Positions 26,179 through 35,649 of a stretch of 64,000 bases of DNA are shown here, piece after piece. How positions within the stretch are numbered: the stretch's first letter is position 1; each line of letters starts with the position of its first letter. The translations under genes were made by a program, and so were the position numbers. The DNA lies in the NCBI GenBank assembly GCA_964407695.1, contig CAYOWQ010000011.1, positions 1 to 64,000 of the forward strand, given 5' to 3'. Below the pieces are notes generated by a model that saw only the letters and a list, made by a program, of their open reading frames with translations, ran no database searches and was not told the DNA's origin. The DNA comes from CAYOWQ01 sp964407695 (GTDB taxonomy: Bacteria > Planctomycetota > Phycisphaerae > Phycisphaerales > SM1A02).

Positions 26179-27375
26179 TCAGTCCTTCGCGTCCTGGCTG
26201 GCAGCGGGTGAAGCGGGGAGGGTTGCGGGCGTTTCGGAGAACCTTGTTGCGGTGTAATCGTGGTCTCGCTTTCGGAGGACCTTTGCGGAAAGGATCTCAT
26301 CGTTGGCTTCCAGCGACAGCAGGACATCCATGCCCTCAACCACCCGCCCGAACGCGGTATTCCGACCATTTCGAGCCGCATTCGGCTCAAACATGATGGC
26401 AAAGATGCTTCCTGCGGAGTTTGGCCCTTGCGGATTCTCCATGGAGATTACCCCGCCGAAGTGATCCCGCCGATCGGAACGCGCATACTCATCTGGGATC
26501 CTGTAGCCGGGATCACCGGTCCCCGGTCGACCGGTTCCGTCAGGCCGAGTATTGGGATCACCGCCAATGGCGTATTGATTGGGAATGACGACATGGAACT
26601 TCGTGCCGTCATAAAAGCCCTGCATGACGAGGGCGACGAAGTTATTGACTGTGGACGGCGCCTGATCCTCGTAGAGTTCCAGGAGAATGTTGCCACGACT
26701 GGTCTGAAACTCCACCCGCGGCAAATCATCCTTCGCTGCATCCGCTTGTCGAGCCTCGACCTCCCGTGGCCAGAGCCCTTGCATGGCGCTCAGTGTCTGA
26801 CGGAGCCGAGCCGCCTCGGTCGAAATGTCGGAGCGTGAGGTGGTCGTGACGACTTCGGCGCTGAGTGATCGGTCGGCCGCATCAAAGTGATTCAGGGCAA
26901 TCTGGCAGGCAGCACGAATGAGGTTTCCACGGGCGGCACTGTCGCCGGCGAGATTTGCGTTATCAAGAATTTCGACGGCGCGCAGGTATTGATTGTTGTC
27001 CTTGAGGTACTGGGCATAGGCGAGTTGCAGCTGTTCGTCGTCACCTCGAATCGAACGCATCTTCTCAAACAGCTCTTCCGCCCGCGATCGATCTCTTCGA
27101 TAGATCGAAAGCTGCAACTCCATGGCAAGAATCTGAACGTTTCCGGGATTCGCCTGATTGAATGCGGCCGCCCGCTTTCTCAGCTGATCGATCTCGCGGA
27201 TCGTATCGATGTCAAAGAGCATCTTGGTCTTGAGGTGCGTTTGCAAAACGCGGTACATCCCAACGAGTGACTCAACCGTGTCGCCGGTGTGAACGGGAGC
27301 GTTCGCCGTCGGAGCAGGCTGCTGGGCCACGGGGGTGCTGAACAACATTGCGGTCATCAAGACAATGGCGTGCAT
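26179..27375 (-). CDS. Exported cyclophilin-type peptidyl-prolyl isomerase
   Basis: Periplasmic folding enzyme of 398 residues. A signal peptide (MHAIVLMTAMLFSTPVAQQ) is followed by a helical, TPR-like region (about 35-215, including IYRRDRSRAEELFEKM and AVEILDNANLAGDSAARG). The cyclophilin domain (about 222-385) is recognised from VEFQTSRGNILLELYEDQAP, VNNFVALVMQGFYDGTKFH and FGRVVEGMDVL. The catalytic FHVV pocket segment and GSIFAIMFEP are present; the usual SQFFI reads SIFAI, a common variation. GGAGT precedes the ATG. It is the first gene of a short minus-strand operon with the CDGSH protein. Confidence 0.92.
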   Translation of the reverse strand: MHAIVLMTAMLFSTPVAQQPAPTANAPVHTGDTVESLVGMYRVLQTHLKTKMLFDIDTIREIDQLRKRAAAFNQANPGNVQILAMELQLSIYRRDRSRAEELFEKMRSIRGDDEQLQLAYAQYLKDNNQYLRAVEILDNANLAGDSAARGNLIRAACQIALNHFDAADRSLSAEVVTTTSRSDISTEAARLRQTLSAMQGLWPREVEARQADAAKDDLPRVEFQTSRGNILLELYEDQAPSTVNNFVALVMQGFYDGTKFHVVIPNQYAIGGDPNTRPDGTGRPGTGDPGYRIPDEYARSDRRDHFGGVISMENPQGPNSAGSIFAIMFEPNAARNGRNTAFGRVVEGMDVLLSLEANDEILSAKVLRKRDHDYTATRFSETPATLPASPAASQDAKD

Positions 27376-27415
27376 GGCTTCGGACTCCTGAATCCCGCAC
27401 TATACCTCACTCCCC

Positions 27416-28204
27416 TCAATCTGCGGGGAAGATGGCCGACGTCTTCTCAGTTTCCCAGATTCGCACGTTTCGAAGCTCAACACCCGCCGCACGAAGGGGT
27501 TTTTCGAGCAGGCCGTGGCAGACCATGGCGATGTTCTCAACGGACGGGTTCAGGGCCTTGAATTCCTCCGTATCGAGATTCAGGTGCTTATGGTCGAAAC
27601 GCTCGATGACCTCGCGCCAAACTGTTCGCTCAAGGCCTTCAAGGCTTGAGTTGCCTGCGGTGGTCTGCAATCGAACAGTGACCTCCACCTGATAATTGTG
27701 CCCGTGCCCATTAGGGTTGTTGCACTTCCCGAAGATCGCTTGATTCTGTGCCTCGGAGAACTCCGGCACGTGAAGCCGATGGGCGGCAGAAAACTCAAAG
27801 CAATGGGTCAGAAGGACGTGGGGCATGGGGTGAACCTCGGCCGAGATCGAGAGAAACGGAGTTGGGCGCCACCGAAGTCGGCGGACCGAGAGCGGCAGCC
27901 GAGCTTCAATCCGACCCAGAAGGCCATGAAGGTCGGGTGGCGCCTCGCCGGGTTGGTTGAGCGCTGTCAAGAGCCATTCGAGGGCACAATCTCGCACAGC
28001 ATCATCGATTTGCTTAATGTTGATCAGATACCCCGTTTCAACATCAGGCACACCACGGCACGACACATCGAATTCACACCAGCACCCCGCTCCGATCGCT
28101 GCCGGCCAGCCGGCATAGGAATTCCAACGCGGACGGGATCGTGCATCGGAGATGGTCCAATGCTGGCGAACAGCCAAACGAACAGTACGAGTCAACTCTA
28201 CCAC
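27416..28204 (-). CDS. Tandem 6-pyruvoyltetrahydropterin synthase/QueD-type protein
   Basis: Pterin/queuosine-type enzyme of about 262 residues containing two PTPS domains. The C-terminal domain is complete: zinc ligands in CFEFSAAHRL and NGHGHNYQVEV, the catalytic-type Cys in IFGKCNNPNG, then FDHKHLNLD, NPSVENIAMV and VRIWETEKTS. The N-terminal half (VELTRTVRLAVRQHW, WCEFDVSCRGVPDVETG, LINIKQIDDAV) resembles a second PTPS domain lacking the zinc histidines. The start is uncertain. GTG at 28204 avoids overlap with the divergent lipoprotein gene; a reading from 28318 would overlap it. Function could be archaeosine/queuosine precursor synthesis or pterin metabolism; no que genes are adjacent. 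Confidence 0.85.
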   Translation of the reverse strand: MVELTRTVRLAVRQHWTISDARSRPRWNSYAGWPAAIGAGCWCEFDVSCRGVPDVETGYLINIKQIDDAVRDCALEWLLTALNQPGEAPPDLHGLLGRIEARLPLSVRRLRWRPTPFLSISAEVHPMPHVLLTHCFEFSAAHRLHVPEFSEAQNQAIFGKCNNPNGHGHNYQVEVTVRLQTTAGNSSLEGLERTVWREVIERFDHKHLNLDTEEFKALNPSVENIAMVCHGLLEKPLRAAGVELRNVRIWETEKTSAIFPAD

Positions 28205-28236
28205 GTGCGGATCGTAGGCTGCGGTAGGATTCAACT

Positions 28237-29055
28237 GTGAGATGCCTTGCACTGACCATTCTGACTGTGCTTGCGGCTGCATGCAGCTCTCCGCGGGGCA
28301 CGGCTCCAGTGGAGGCAAATGAGTCTCAAACCGTCAATGAACGTGGATCAAACACGTCAATTGACACCGGAACGCATTCAGAATCGAGTTCGAACAGGGT
28401 GGTTGCAGGGGGTGCCGAAGCGCCTGTGGGGATGGAAATGGCCGAATCGCCTCGGATGATTGAGTTTGCCCCTGGCATCACGGTTCTTCCGGATTCGAAG
28501 GAGGTTCAATTCAGTGGCGAGGTGTGCCTGACAACAGGCTGGCTTGAGGTGGCCGTGTGTTCGCGTGGGACGCGAGAGCATGAATCCCTGGTCGTTACAG
28601 ACGTCGCTCCAAGCCTTGTTCATGCTGGTCTGCTGTTGCTCGATCTTGAACCAGGCGAGCCGGGCCGGTGGGCTGTCGACGGATCGGCATTGGTTCTGAC
28701 TCCGCCGTCGGGGCCGGCCATCGAAGTCCTTGTCCGATACCGGGATGGTGGGGAAGAGACTGAGCGGAAGATTGCCGATTGGATCTGTGATGACTCCGGC
28801 AAGCCCACGTTTGGTGGGGAGGCCTGGATCTTTGGAGGATCGGTGATGATCGGTGACTCGGACGAATCTCGATACGCCGCCGATATCAGCGGAAACATCG
28901 TGGGAATCGTCACATTCGGGGACGAGTTGCTGGGGCGGCGAGAAGTGCTTTCGGACCAGGCGGACATCTCACCCCCAGAGTGGATGGCCTGCGGCGAGCG
29001 TATTCCCCCCATGGGGACGCCCGTCACCGTCATTCTTCGCCCCAGAATCCGCTGA
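28237..29055 (+). CDS. YdjY-domain lipoprotein
   Basis: Lipoprotein of 272 residues with lipobox LAAAC (Cys16) and a Ser/Thr-rich linker. From about residue 75 comes a YdjY-type domain: VQFSGEVCLTTGWLEVAVCS, REHESLVVTDVAPSLVHAGL and LEPGEPGRWAVDG match the family's EHESL and HAALLALGLEPG signatures. The domain continues to the C-terminus with GGSVMIGDSDESRYAADISG. YdjY proteins are common in planctomycetes and are of unknown function. The gene diverges from the PTPS gene over a gap of about 30 bases and is followed 52 bases later by uppS. Confidence 0.88.
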   Translation: MRCLALTILTVLAAACSSPRGTAPVEANESQTVNERGSNTSIDTGTHSESSSNRVVAGGAEAPVGMEMAESPRMIEFAPGITVLPDSKEVQFSGEVCLTTGWLEVAVCSRGTREHESLVVTDVAPSLVHAGLLLLDLEPGEPGRWAVDGSALVLTPPSGPAIEVLVRYRDGGEETERKIADWICDDSGKPTFGGEAWIFGGSVMIGDSDESRYAADISGNIVGIVTFGDELLGRREVLSDQADISPPEWMACGERIPPMGTPVTVILRPRIR

Positions 29056-29107
29056 ACGACGGAATTCAGCCGAACCAGGCCACGCCGCCTCGGGTAGACT
29101 TTGAGCC

Positions 29108-29881
29108 ATGCCGCAAGCGACCGTCGTTGAAGGACCGAATGTCGCCGAGATCGACGTTCCGATCAATCGGCGGCCGCGTCACATCGCGATCATCATGGAC
29201 GGCAACGGACGCTGGGCCCACCAGCGGGATCTGCCGCGGCTTTTCGGCCACCGGGAGGGCGCAAAAAGAGTCCCTGATATCGTAACGGCATGTTCAAACT
29301 GGGGTATCCAGGCGCTGACCTTGTACTCCTTCTCGTCAGAGAACTGGAAACGGCCTCACGAGGAGGTCAACGCCCTGATGGATCTCTGTGTTGAGCATCT
29401 CAGAATCGAGACGGAGCGCATGATCGCCCGAAATGTGAAGTTTCGTCGTCTCGGCCGGCGAGAGGGGCTTTCTGAGGCGGTTTTGAATCAATTGGATGAG
29501 TCTGAGCAGCGAACCGGACACTGCACCGGGATGACCTTGTGCCTCGCTCTCAACTACGGGTCGCGGGCGGAGATCGTCGACGCGGTGCAGGCCCTCGCTG
29601 CCGAGGCCGTTGCCGGAGACCTGCAGCCTTCCGAGATCGACGAACGGGCCATCAGCCGACGGCTTTACACGGGTGGCCTTCCGGACCCCGATCTGCTGAT
29701 CCGTACGGCCGGGGAGATGCGGGTATCAAACTATCTCCTTTGGCAGATCAGCTACGCTGAGATTCATGTTACCGATGTGCTCTGGCCCGACTTCAGCCCC
29801 GCCGACCTCGGTCTTGCGGTGCAGGACTTTGCCGGTCGCCGGCGCCGGTTTGGTGGCTTGGAGACCGGGGAAGATGAATAG
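29108..29881 (+). CDS. uppS: Isoprenyl transferase (undecaprenyl diphosphate synthase)
   Basis: Cytosolic cis-prenyltransferase that condenses farnesyl diphosphate with isopentenyl units to make the lipid carrier for cell-wall precursors. It has 257 residues. HIAIIMDGNGRWA holds the catalytic Asp31 and diphosphate-binding Gly/Asn/Arg. GHREGAKRV, LTLYSFSSENWKRP, LALNYGSRAEIVDA and PDPDLLIRTAGEMRVSNYLL are all family signatures, and EIHVTDVLWPDF completes the active site. Length and motifs are normal. It may be co-transcribed with the preceding lipoprotein. Confidence 0.98.
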   Translation: MPQATVVEGPNVAEIDVPINRRPRHIAIIMDGNGRWAHQRDLPRLFGHREGAKRVPDIVTACSNWGIQALTLYSFSSENWKRPHEEVNALMDLCVEHLRIETERMIARNVKFRRLGRREGLSEAVLNQLDESEQRTGHCTGMTLCLALNYGSRAEIVDAVQALAAEAVAGDLQPSEIDERAISRRLYTGGLPDPDLLIRTAGEMRVSNYLLWQISYAEIHVTDVLWPDFSPADLGLAVQDFAGRRRRFGGLETGEDE

Positions 29882-30129
29882 GCCGAAGTTCTCGGACGGC
29901 GTGTAACTTCACTGGACCGGGGCGAGAATTGGCCCGATATGAAGCAACCGGGTCGTTGCGCCCAACGGATTCGTTTCAGACGGTCCGAGAATTTCAGGTT
30001 GCATTCATAAGTTATTGAGATACCATGACTAACAGTCAGGCCCATCGATTTTGCCCAGGTCCTGAAGGGGCCCTTTCAGGAAATGGGAACGCCAAGGAAT
30101 CGCCTTGCGGCCGGATCAGGGAGCGGAGC

Positions 30130-33100
30130 GTGAGATTGATCAATCGATTGGTATGTCTGCTGGCCTGTGTCATCACTTGGATCGGCACCTGCCAGGCGGC
30201 AATGGCTCAGTGCGGCCAGTTTGGGACCGGTGACTGTTTCGTAGCCCATCCGGATCCCTTCTGCGACCGTCCGGATTGTTGCGAATTGACATGCATGGTT
30301 TTCCCCGACTGCTGCATCGTGGAGTGGGATGCAACATGCGCGAGCTTTGCATCGGTGAACTGTCAGGTCATCGTCGGCGGTTGCGCTCCGGACTACAACG
30401 GAGATCTGAATGTTGACGGCGCTGACCTCGGCCTTTTGCTTGCATCTTGGCTTCTGAGTGATCCGGCGATCGACCTGAATGGCGATGGAATCGTCGACGG
30501 CGGCGATCTTGGCCTGTTGCTGGCGGCTTGGGGGCCTTGCGAAGTATTGCCGCAGATCAACGAGATCAGAGTTGGTCAGCCGGGTGACGACGTCAACGAA
30601 TACGTTGAACTGGCGGGTCCCGCCGGATTGTCTCTGAGCGGAATGACCTACCTTGCCATTCGAACCGACCCCAATTCATCAGGCGACGGAACGGTGGAAG
30701 CGGCCATTCCTCTTGCCGGAAAGGTCATTCAGCCCGACGGGCTCTTCCTGATCGGTTCGCCGACCTTTTCTCTCAGCACGCCGGATCTGGTGGCGAATTT
30801 CTCGTTCACGAACGATCAGAACGTGACCCATCGATTGGTGCGCAATTGGACGGGAGCTACCGACATCGACGAAGACGAGAACTGCGTGGTCGACGGAGCC
30901 CCGTGGGGCGAACTCATTGATTCCATTGCCTTGCGCGAGGTGGGCGACAGTTCCTGCGTCTATGGGCCGACCTTCACGCAACAGCTTTCGATTCCGTCGC
31001 ACATTTATCGATGTCGGCCCTACAGTGGCTGGCGGCTCGGATTTGCCGATGTCACGACGGGGGTTGACACACCCGGCGCCCAGAATCCGATGTGTTGCCC
31101 GGGCACCGGCGATTGCTGCAATGCGAACGGGACGCCGTCGTGCAGTGACACGGCGTGCTGCAACGCGGTTTGCACGCTCGATCCCTTCTGCTGCATCTAC
31201 CTCTGGGACGGACTCTGCGAAAGTCAGGCAGGAGTCCTCTGCGGCTGTGATGAGACGGTGTGCCCCAACAAAGAGCATGGCTGTCTTCAGGTCGGAAATC
31301 CGGGTTGTGACGACATGTCATGCTGCAATGCGGTGTGCGAGACCAAGCCCGCATGCTGCAGCGTGGTCTGGGACCAGAGTTGTGTCGTGCTGGCTCAGCA
31401 GATCTGTGAGGCTCCGCCGGGAGATTGCTGTTCGACGCACGCCGGACTGGGGTGCGCGATTTCCGAGTGTGAACAACTGGTCTGCCTCGCCGACCCAAGC
31501 TGCTGCGAATCAGGATGGGATGATCTTTGCGTCTTCGAAGCGCTCAAGGTGGCTGCCTGTGGATGCACCTGCGGCCGCATCGACTTCGGTGTTACGCCGA
31601 TGGACAACAGCCAGATTCCGCCCTGTTCAAACGACCCGAGTTTCGAGATCAACACGCAGTTTCAACTCTCGCAGCACATCGTCTTTGGTCCGGCCACGGG
31701 GCTCGTGGTGCCCCCGGTGGCGATCGGTCTTGACGGGGCGTGTTCGCCGCAATGTCGCTCAGCGGGCCTTCCGTTTTTCTCAGCGGACTGGTGGTGCGCC
31801 TTTGTTCAGCGGGACGGGACGATAGATGCAGGTGTGACATCATTCTCTGCGGAGATCTGCTTCATCAATGACCCGGGGTTGATCGTCATGGAGGGATTCG
31901 ACGTTTCGATGAATCTCATCGCCATCGATGTCACGGCGGTGATCGATACCGAGGTCCTGGTGATCACAGCGCCTCCGGGGCAGTTGATCCGATATGTTCG
32001 AGTCGGCGGTAACGGCCGCCAGGCGGGAGTCTCGGTGGACTGCCTGAATTACGACGAGCCGCTCCCGATCGAGCCGGCGGACTGCCCGCCGACGGATCAT
32101 GCGTGTTTCGAGAGCGGTGGACCGGGATGCACGGACAGCGACTGCTGCGGATTGATCTGCCTGGTGCAACCATCCTGTTGCGAGGTTGCATGGGACAATT
32201 CGTGTGTAGAGCTTGCCGTCGGCACAGCGCTCTGCCTGGACGATGTGGATCCGTCAGACACATGTCCCAATGGCGATCATGACTGCTTCACGGAGGGGAC
32301 TCCCGGGTGCTCCAACTCCGCTTGCTGTCAGGTAATCTGTTCGGTCTCCCCTTCGTGTTGCCTGGTGCAGTGGGATTCGACGTGCGTTGATTTCGCCCAG
32401 CAGATCTGCGGCGGAACCGCCGATTGCTGTGCCCCGCATAACGCCCCCGGCTGCGCGGTCATGGCGTGCGAGTCAGCTGTGTGTGCCGTTGACCCGTTCT
32501 GCTGCCTCGACTCCTGGGACACGATTTGCGCCAATGAGGCAAATGAACTGTGCCCCAATCTCTGCGGATCAGACCAGGTCTGCCCAAATCTGACCCACGG
32601 ATGCCTGGAGCAGGGAACGCCCGGCTGCAACGACGTCACCTGTTGCAACGCCGTCTGCAGTGCGGACCCGTTCTGCTGTGTGGTCAAGTGGGATGCGTTC
32701 TGTGCGGAGTCCGCGCTGACGCTTTGCCCCGATCAATGCGGTGGGTTTGGAATCTGCCCCAATCCTTCGCATACCTGCTACCAAACCGGTTCGCCCGGCT
32801 GCAGCACGCCCGAGTGTTGTTATGAAGTGTGTTCACAGATGCCGCTGTGCTGCATCATCGCGTGGGATTCGTCCTGCGTCACATTGGCGCAGGTGGTGTG
32901 CGGATGTGGAAACGACTCCGCTCCGGCCGTCTGCGGATCGCCCCAGGCGGGCCCGTGCACAGTGCCGCATCCGTCACCCGGCTGCGACGACTGCGAGTGC
33001 TGCGAGAAAGTATGCAACCTCGATACCTTCTGCTGTGATGTATCGTGGGACACGACGTGTGCCACCCTGGCGGCCCTGCGATGCGACCAATGCGGCGATC

Positions 33101-35613
33101 TTGACTCCGGAGACTGCTGCATCGCGCACTCATCGCCCAGCTGCAGTGATGCGGAATGCTGTTGTGCGGTCTGCAGCGTCATTCAGTTCTGCTGCAGCAT
33201 CTCGTGGGATGCCGTCTGCGCGGAAGTGGCCGCCCAACTCTGCGGAGAATGCAATGACTGCGGCGACCCAGGCGCCGGCGATTGCTTCGTTGCCAACGGA
33301 ACACCCTCCTGCGATTCAGCGCCATGTTGCATCGCGGTGTGCAGTCAGGACATTTATTGCTGCGATGTCAAGTGGGATACGGTATGCGCGCTTGAAGCGC
33401 TTCTGAGCTGTGCCCAGAATCCGACCTGTGACAGTGCGGAAGGCAGTTGTTTTGCCGTGCATGCCACGCCCGGATGCGATCAGCCGGGCTGCTGCAGCCT
33501 GGTCTGCAACGTCGCTCCGGATTGCTGCGGCCTCGAATGGGACATGAACTGCGTGGATGTGGCGGGGCAGGTCTGCGAGTCGATCGGCTGCGGATCGGAA
33601 GTCAGCGGCGATTGCTTCGAAGCTCACGAATCTCCGTTCTGCAATGACACGGAGTGTTGCACGGCCGTGTGCAATGTCGATTCATTCTGTTGCGATGAAT
33701 CATGGGATTCCGTCTGCGTGTCGGAAGCTCAGGGGATCTGTGATTTCAACCTCTCGTGCCCGGGAGCGGGCCAGTGTTTCAGCGTGCACACGGCCCCCGC
33801 CTGCAATGACGAGAGCTGCTGCAACATCGTGTGTTCAGTTGACGGCGCCTGTTGCGACACCGGGTGGGACGAGGCCTGTGTGCAGGCGGCCATCGAGCTC
33901 TGCATCACGCCCGCATCCAGCGCGCAGGACCAGCGATCCTGCTTCCTTGCCTCACAGACGACAAGCGGTTGCGATGACGCGGATTGTGCCACCCTGATCT
34001 GCAGCATCGACGACTACTGCTGCCTGGTCCTCTGGGATGCTCAGTGCGCCGGCGAGGCGATCGAGCTCTGCAGCGGTCCGGGGGAATGCGGTTCGAGCGA
34101 CCAGAGCTGCTACTTTGTCGGGGTCGGACCAGGATGCAACAATGCCGCATGCTGCACGATCGTGTGCAGCGTGGATCCATTCTGCTGCGATTCGGCGTGG
34201 GATCACAATTGCGCTGTTCTGGCGGAGGATACGTGTGACACCCTTCCGACCTGCCCCGGCACCGGGGATTGCTTCAGCACGCATCCATCGCCCTCCTGCA
34301 ACGATCCGGCGTGTTGCGAGGCCGTCTGCTTTGTCGATCCATTGTGCTGCCAGAATGATTGGGACGCGATGTGTGTGGATCAGGCCAACGAACTCTGCAA
34401 GGGCGAGAGCGGGTGCCCCTGCTTCGGTGAGTGCTTTGAGAAGCACGATAATCCAGGCTGCAACGACGAAACCTGCTGCAACGCGGTCTGCGAGCTCTTC
34501 GACTCATACTGCTGCACCACGACGTGGGATGCGCCGTGCGTGGCGGCTGCATTGCGATTCTGCTGCGGCGACGGCGGCTGCGGCACGGTCTGCGCCGGAT
34601 CGTGTCTCGAGGTGCACCCGGGTCCGTCCTGCGATGATTTCAAATGCTGCGAAGCCGTCTGCGACGAGGATCCGAGCTGCTGCGACGTGACGTGGGATTC
34701 GTCCTGCGTCACGCTGGCGGAACAGCGCTGCACGGTGTGCGGGTCGCCCTATGCGGGGAACTGCTTTGACGTCAGCTCCTTCCCGGCATGCGCGGACCTT
34801 GACTGCTGCACGCTGGTATGCGGAGTCGACAATTTCTGCTGCAGTGTCCAATGGGACAGCTTCTGTGTTGATCAGGCGAATGACCTGTGCAGTCCTCCCG
34901 ACTGCGGCGAGAATCCTGAAGATTGCTGCATCGCCCACCCGACGCCATCCTGCTCGGACCAGACCTGCTGCGAAGCCGTCTGTGACGAGGATTCGTTCTG
35001 CTGCGATACCGAGTGGGATCAGACCTGCGTGAACGAGGCACTCGACCTGTGCGGCGGGCTCTGTCCGGAAGAGTTACCGTGCGGAGACCCGTGTGCCGGG
35101 CCGTGCTGTGAGGCCAAGGACACGCCGAATTGTGACGATCCCGTGTGTTGTGCCGCGGTGTGTGCGGTCGACTCGTTCTGTTGCGACGTCATCTGGGATG
35201 CCATCTGCGCGAATACGGCAGGAGGCGTGTGCCCGGATGTCTGCCCCGGACCCGAGTGTGGAGACCCCTTCACCGGAAGTTGTTGCGTGGCTCACCCCAG
35301 CCCCGCCTGTAACGACGCCGCGTGCTGTGATCTCGTCTGCAACGACGATTCCTTCTGTTGCGATACGACCTGGGATCAGTTGTGCGTCGCGTCGGCACAG
35401 GAACTGTGTCCGGGTGTCTGTCCCACGGCGAACAACTGCGGCGACGCCATCGCCGGAAGCTGCTTTGAGGCTCACGACACTCCATACTGCGACGATCAGG
35501 CCTGTTGTGACGCGGTATGCGCTGCGGACAGCTTCTGCTGCGACGTCCAATGGGATGCAACCTGTGCGGAGGTCCTGGCGTTCATCTTCTGCGATCTGCC
35601 TCAGTCTCCCTGA
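30130..35613 (+). CDS. Giant secreted protein with 25 Cys-rich repeats, dockerin-like and lamin-tail-like domains
   Basis: Exported protein of about 1,827 residues. GTG at 30130 follows AGGGAG and gives a compact signal peptide (RLINRLVCLLACVITW); an in-frame ATG at 30025 would add 35 residues. One Cys repeat is followed by a dockerin-like calcium pair (about 88-137: DYNGDLNVDGADLGLLL, then DLNGDGIVDGGDLGLLLAAW). A lamin-tail-like domain follows (about 138-315, INEIRVG..DVNEYVELAG). Three more Cys repeats, a unique beta-rich spacer (bases 31561-32085) and 21 Cys repeats complete it. Each repeat is about 45 residues with nine cysteines, patterned C-x8-C-x4-CC-x3-C-x5-CC-x4-WD-x2-C-x7-C, for example GDCFEAHESPFCNDTECC. 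The Trp-Asp pair is nearly invariant. No membrane anchor or sorting signal was seen. It is probably a disulfide-stabilised cell-surface or matrix protein. Confidence 0.88.
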   Translation: MRLINRLVCLLACVITWIGTCQAAMAQCGQFGTGDCFVAHPDPFCDRPDCCELTCMVFPDCCIVEWDATCASFASVNCQVIVGGCAPDYNGDLNVDGADLGLLLASWLLSDPAIDLNGDGIVDGGDLGLLLAAWGPCEVLPQINEIRVGQPGDDVNEYVELAGPAGLSLSGMTYLAIRTDPNSSGDGTVEAAIPLAGKVIQPDGLFLIGSPTFSLSTPDLVANFSFTNDQNVTHRLVRNWTGATDIDEDENCVVDGAPWGELIDSIALREVGDSSCVYGPTFTQQLSIPSHIYRCRPYSGWRLGFADVTTGVDTPGAQNPMCCPGTGDCCNANGTPSCSDTACCNAVCTLDPFCCIYLWDGLCESQAGVLCGCDETVCPNKEHGCLQVGNPGCDDMSCCNAVCETKPACCSVVWDQSCVVLAQQICEAPPGDCCSTHAGLGCAISECEQLVCLADPSCCESGWDDLCVFEALKVAACGCTCGRIDFGVTPMDNSQIPPCSNDPSFEINTQFQLSQHIVFGPATGLVVPPVAIGLDGACSPQCRSAGLPFFSADWWCAFVQRDGTIDAGVTSFSAEICFINDPGLIVMEGFDVSMNLIAIDVTAVIDTEVLVITAPPGQLIRYVRVGGNGRQAGVSVDCLNYDEPLPIEPADCPPTDHACFESGGPGCTDSDCCGLICLVQPSCCEVAWDNSCVELAVGTALCLDDVDPSDTCPNGDHDCFTEGTPGCSNSACCQVICSVSPSCCLVQWDSTCVDFAQQICGGTADCCAPHNAPGCAVMACESAVCAVDPFCCLDSWDTICANEANELCPNLCGSDQVCPNLTHGCLEQGTPGCNDVTCCNAVCSADPFCCVVKWDAFCAESALTLCPDQCGGFGICPNPSHTCYQTGSPGCSTPECCYEVCSQMPLCCIIAWDSSCVTLAQVVCGCGNDSAPAVCGSPQAGPCTVPHPSPGCDDCECCEKVCNLDTFCCDVSWDTTCATLAALRCDQCGDLDSGDCCIAHSSPSCSDAECCCAVCSVIQFCCSISWDAVCAEVAAQLCGECNDCGDPGAGDCFVANGTPSCDSAPCCIAVCSQDIYCCDVKWDTVCALEALLSCAQNPTCDSAEGSCFAVHATPGCDQPGCCSLVCNVAPDCCGLEWDMNCVDVAGQVCESIGCGSEVSGDCFEAHESPFCNDTECCTAVCNVDSFCCDESWDSVCVSEAQGICDFNLSCPGAGQCFSVHTAPACNDESCCNIVCSVDGACCDTGWDEACVQAAIELCITPASSAQDQRSCFLASQTTSGCDDADCATLICSIDDYCCLVLWDAQCAGEAIELCSGPGECGSSDQSCYFVGVGPGCNNAACCTIVCSVDPFCCDSAWDHNCAVLAEDTCDTLPTCPGTGDCFSTHPSPSCNDPACCEAVCFVDPLCCQNDWDAMCVDQANELCKGESGCPCFGECFEKHDNPGCNDETCCNAVCELFDSYCCTTTWDAPCVAAALRFCCGDGGCGTVCAGSCLEVHPGPSCDDFKCCEAVCDEDPSCCDVTWDSSCVTLAEQRCTVCGSPYAGNCFDVSSFPACADLDCCTLVCGVDNFCCSVQWDSFCVDQANDLCSPPDCGENPEDCCIAHPTPSCSDQTCCEAVCDEDSFCCDTEWDQTCVNEALDLCGGLCPEELPCGDPCAGPCCEAKDTPNCDDPVCCAAVCAVDSFCCDVIWDAICANTAGGVCPDVCPGPECGDPFTGSCCVAHPSPACNDAACCDLVCNDDSFCCDTTWDQLCVASAQELCPGVCPTANNCGDAIAGSCFEAHDTPYCDDQACCDAVCAADSFCCDVQWDATCAEVLAFIFCDLPQSP

Positions 35614-35649
35614 GGATTCGGTCCTGAGGGTGAGGAATTGAACTCAGGG
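35608..35649. terminator. Possible bidirectional terminator between convergent genes
   Basis: CCTGAG (35623-35628) pairs with CTCAGG (35643-35648), and CCCTGAG (35608-35614) could pair with CTCAGGG (35643-35649). It sits in the 30-base gap between the giant Cys-rich gene and the convergent oxidoreductase gene. There is no T tract, so support is weak. Confidence 0.25.
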
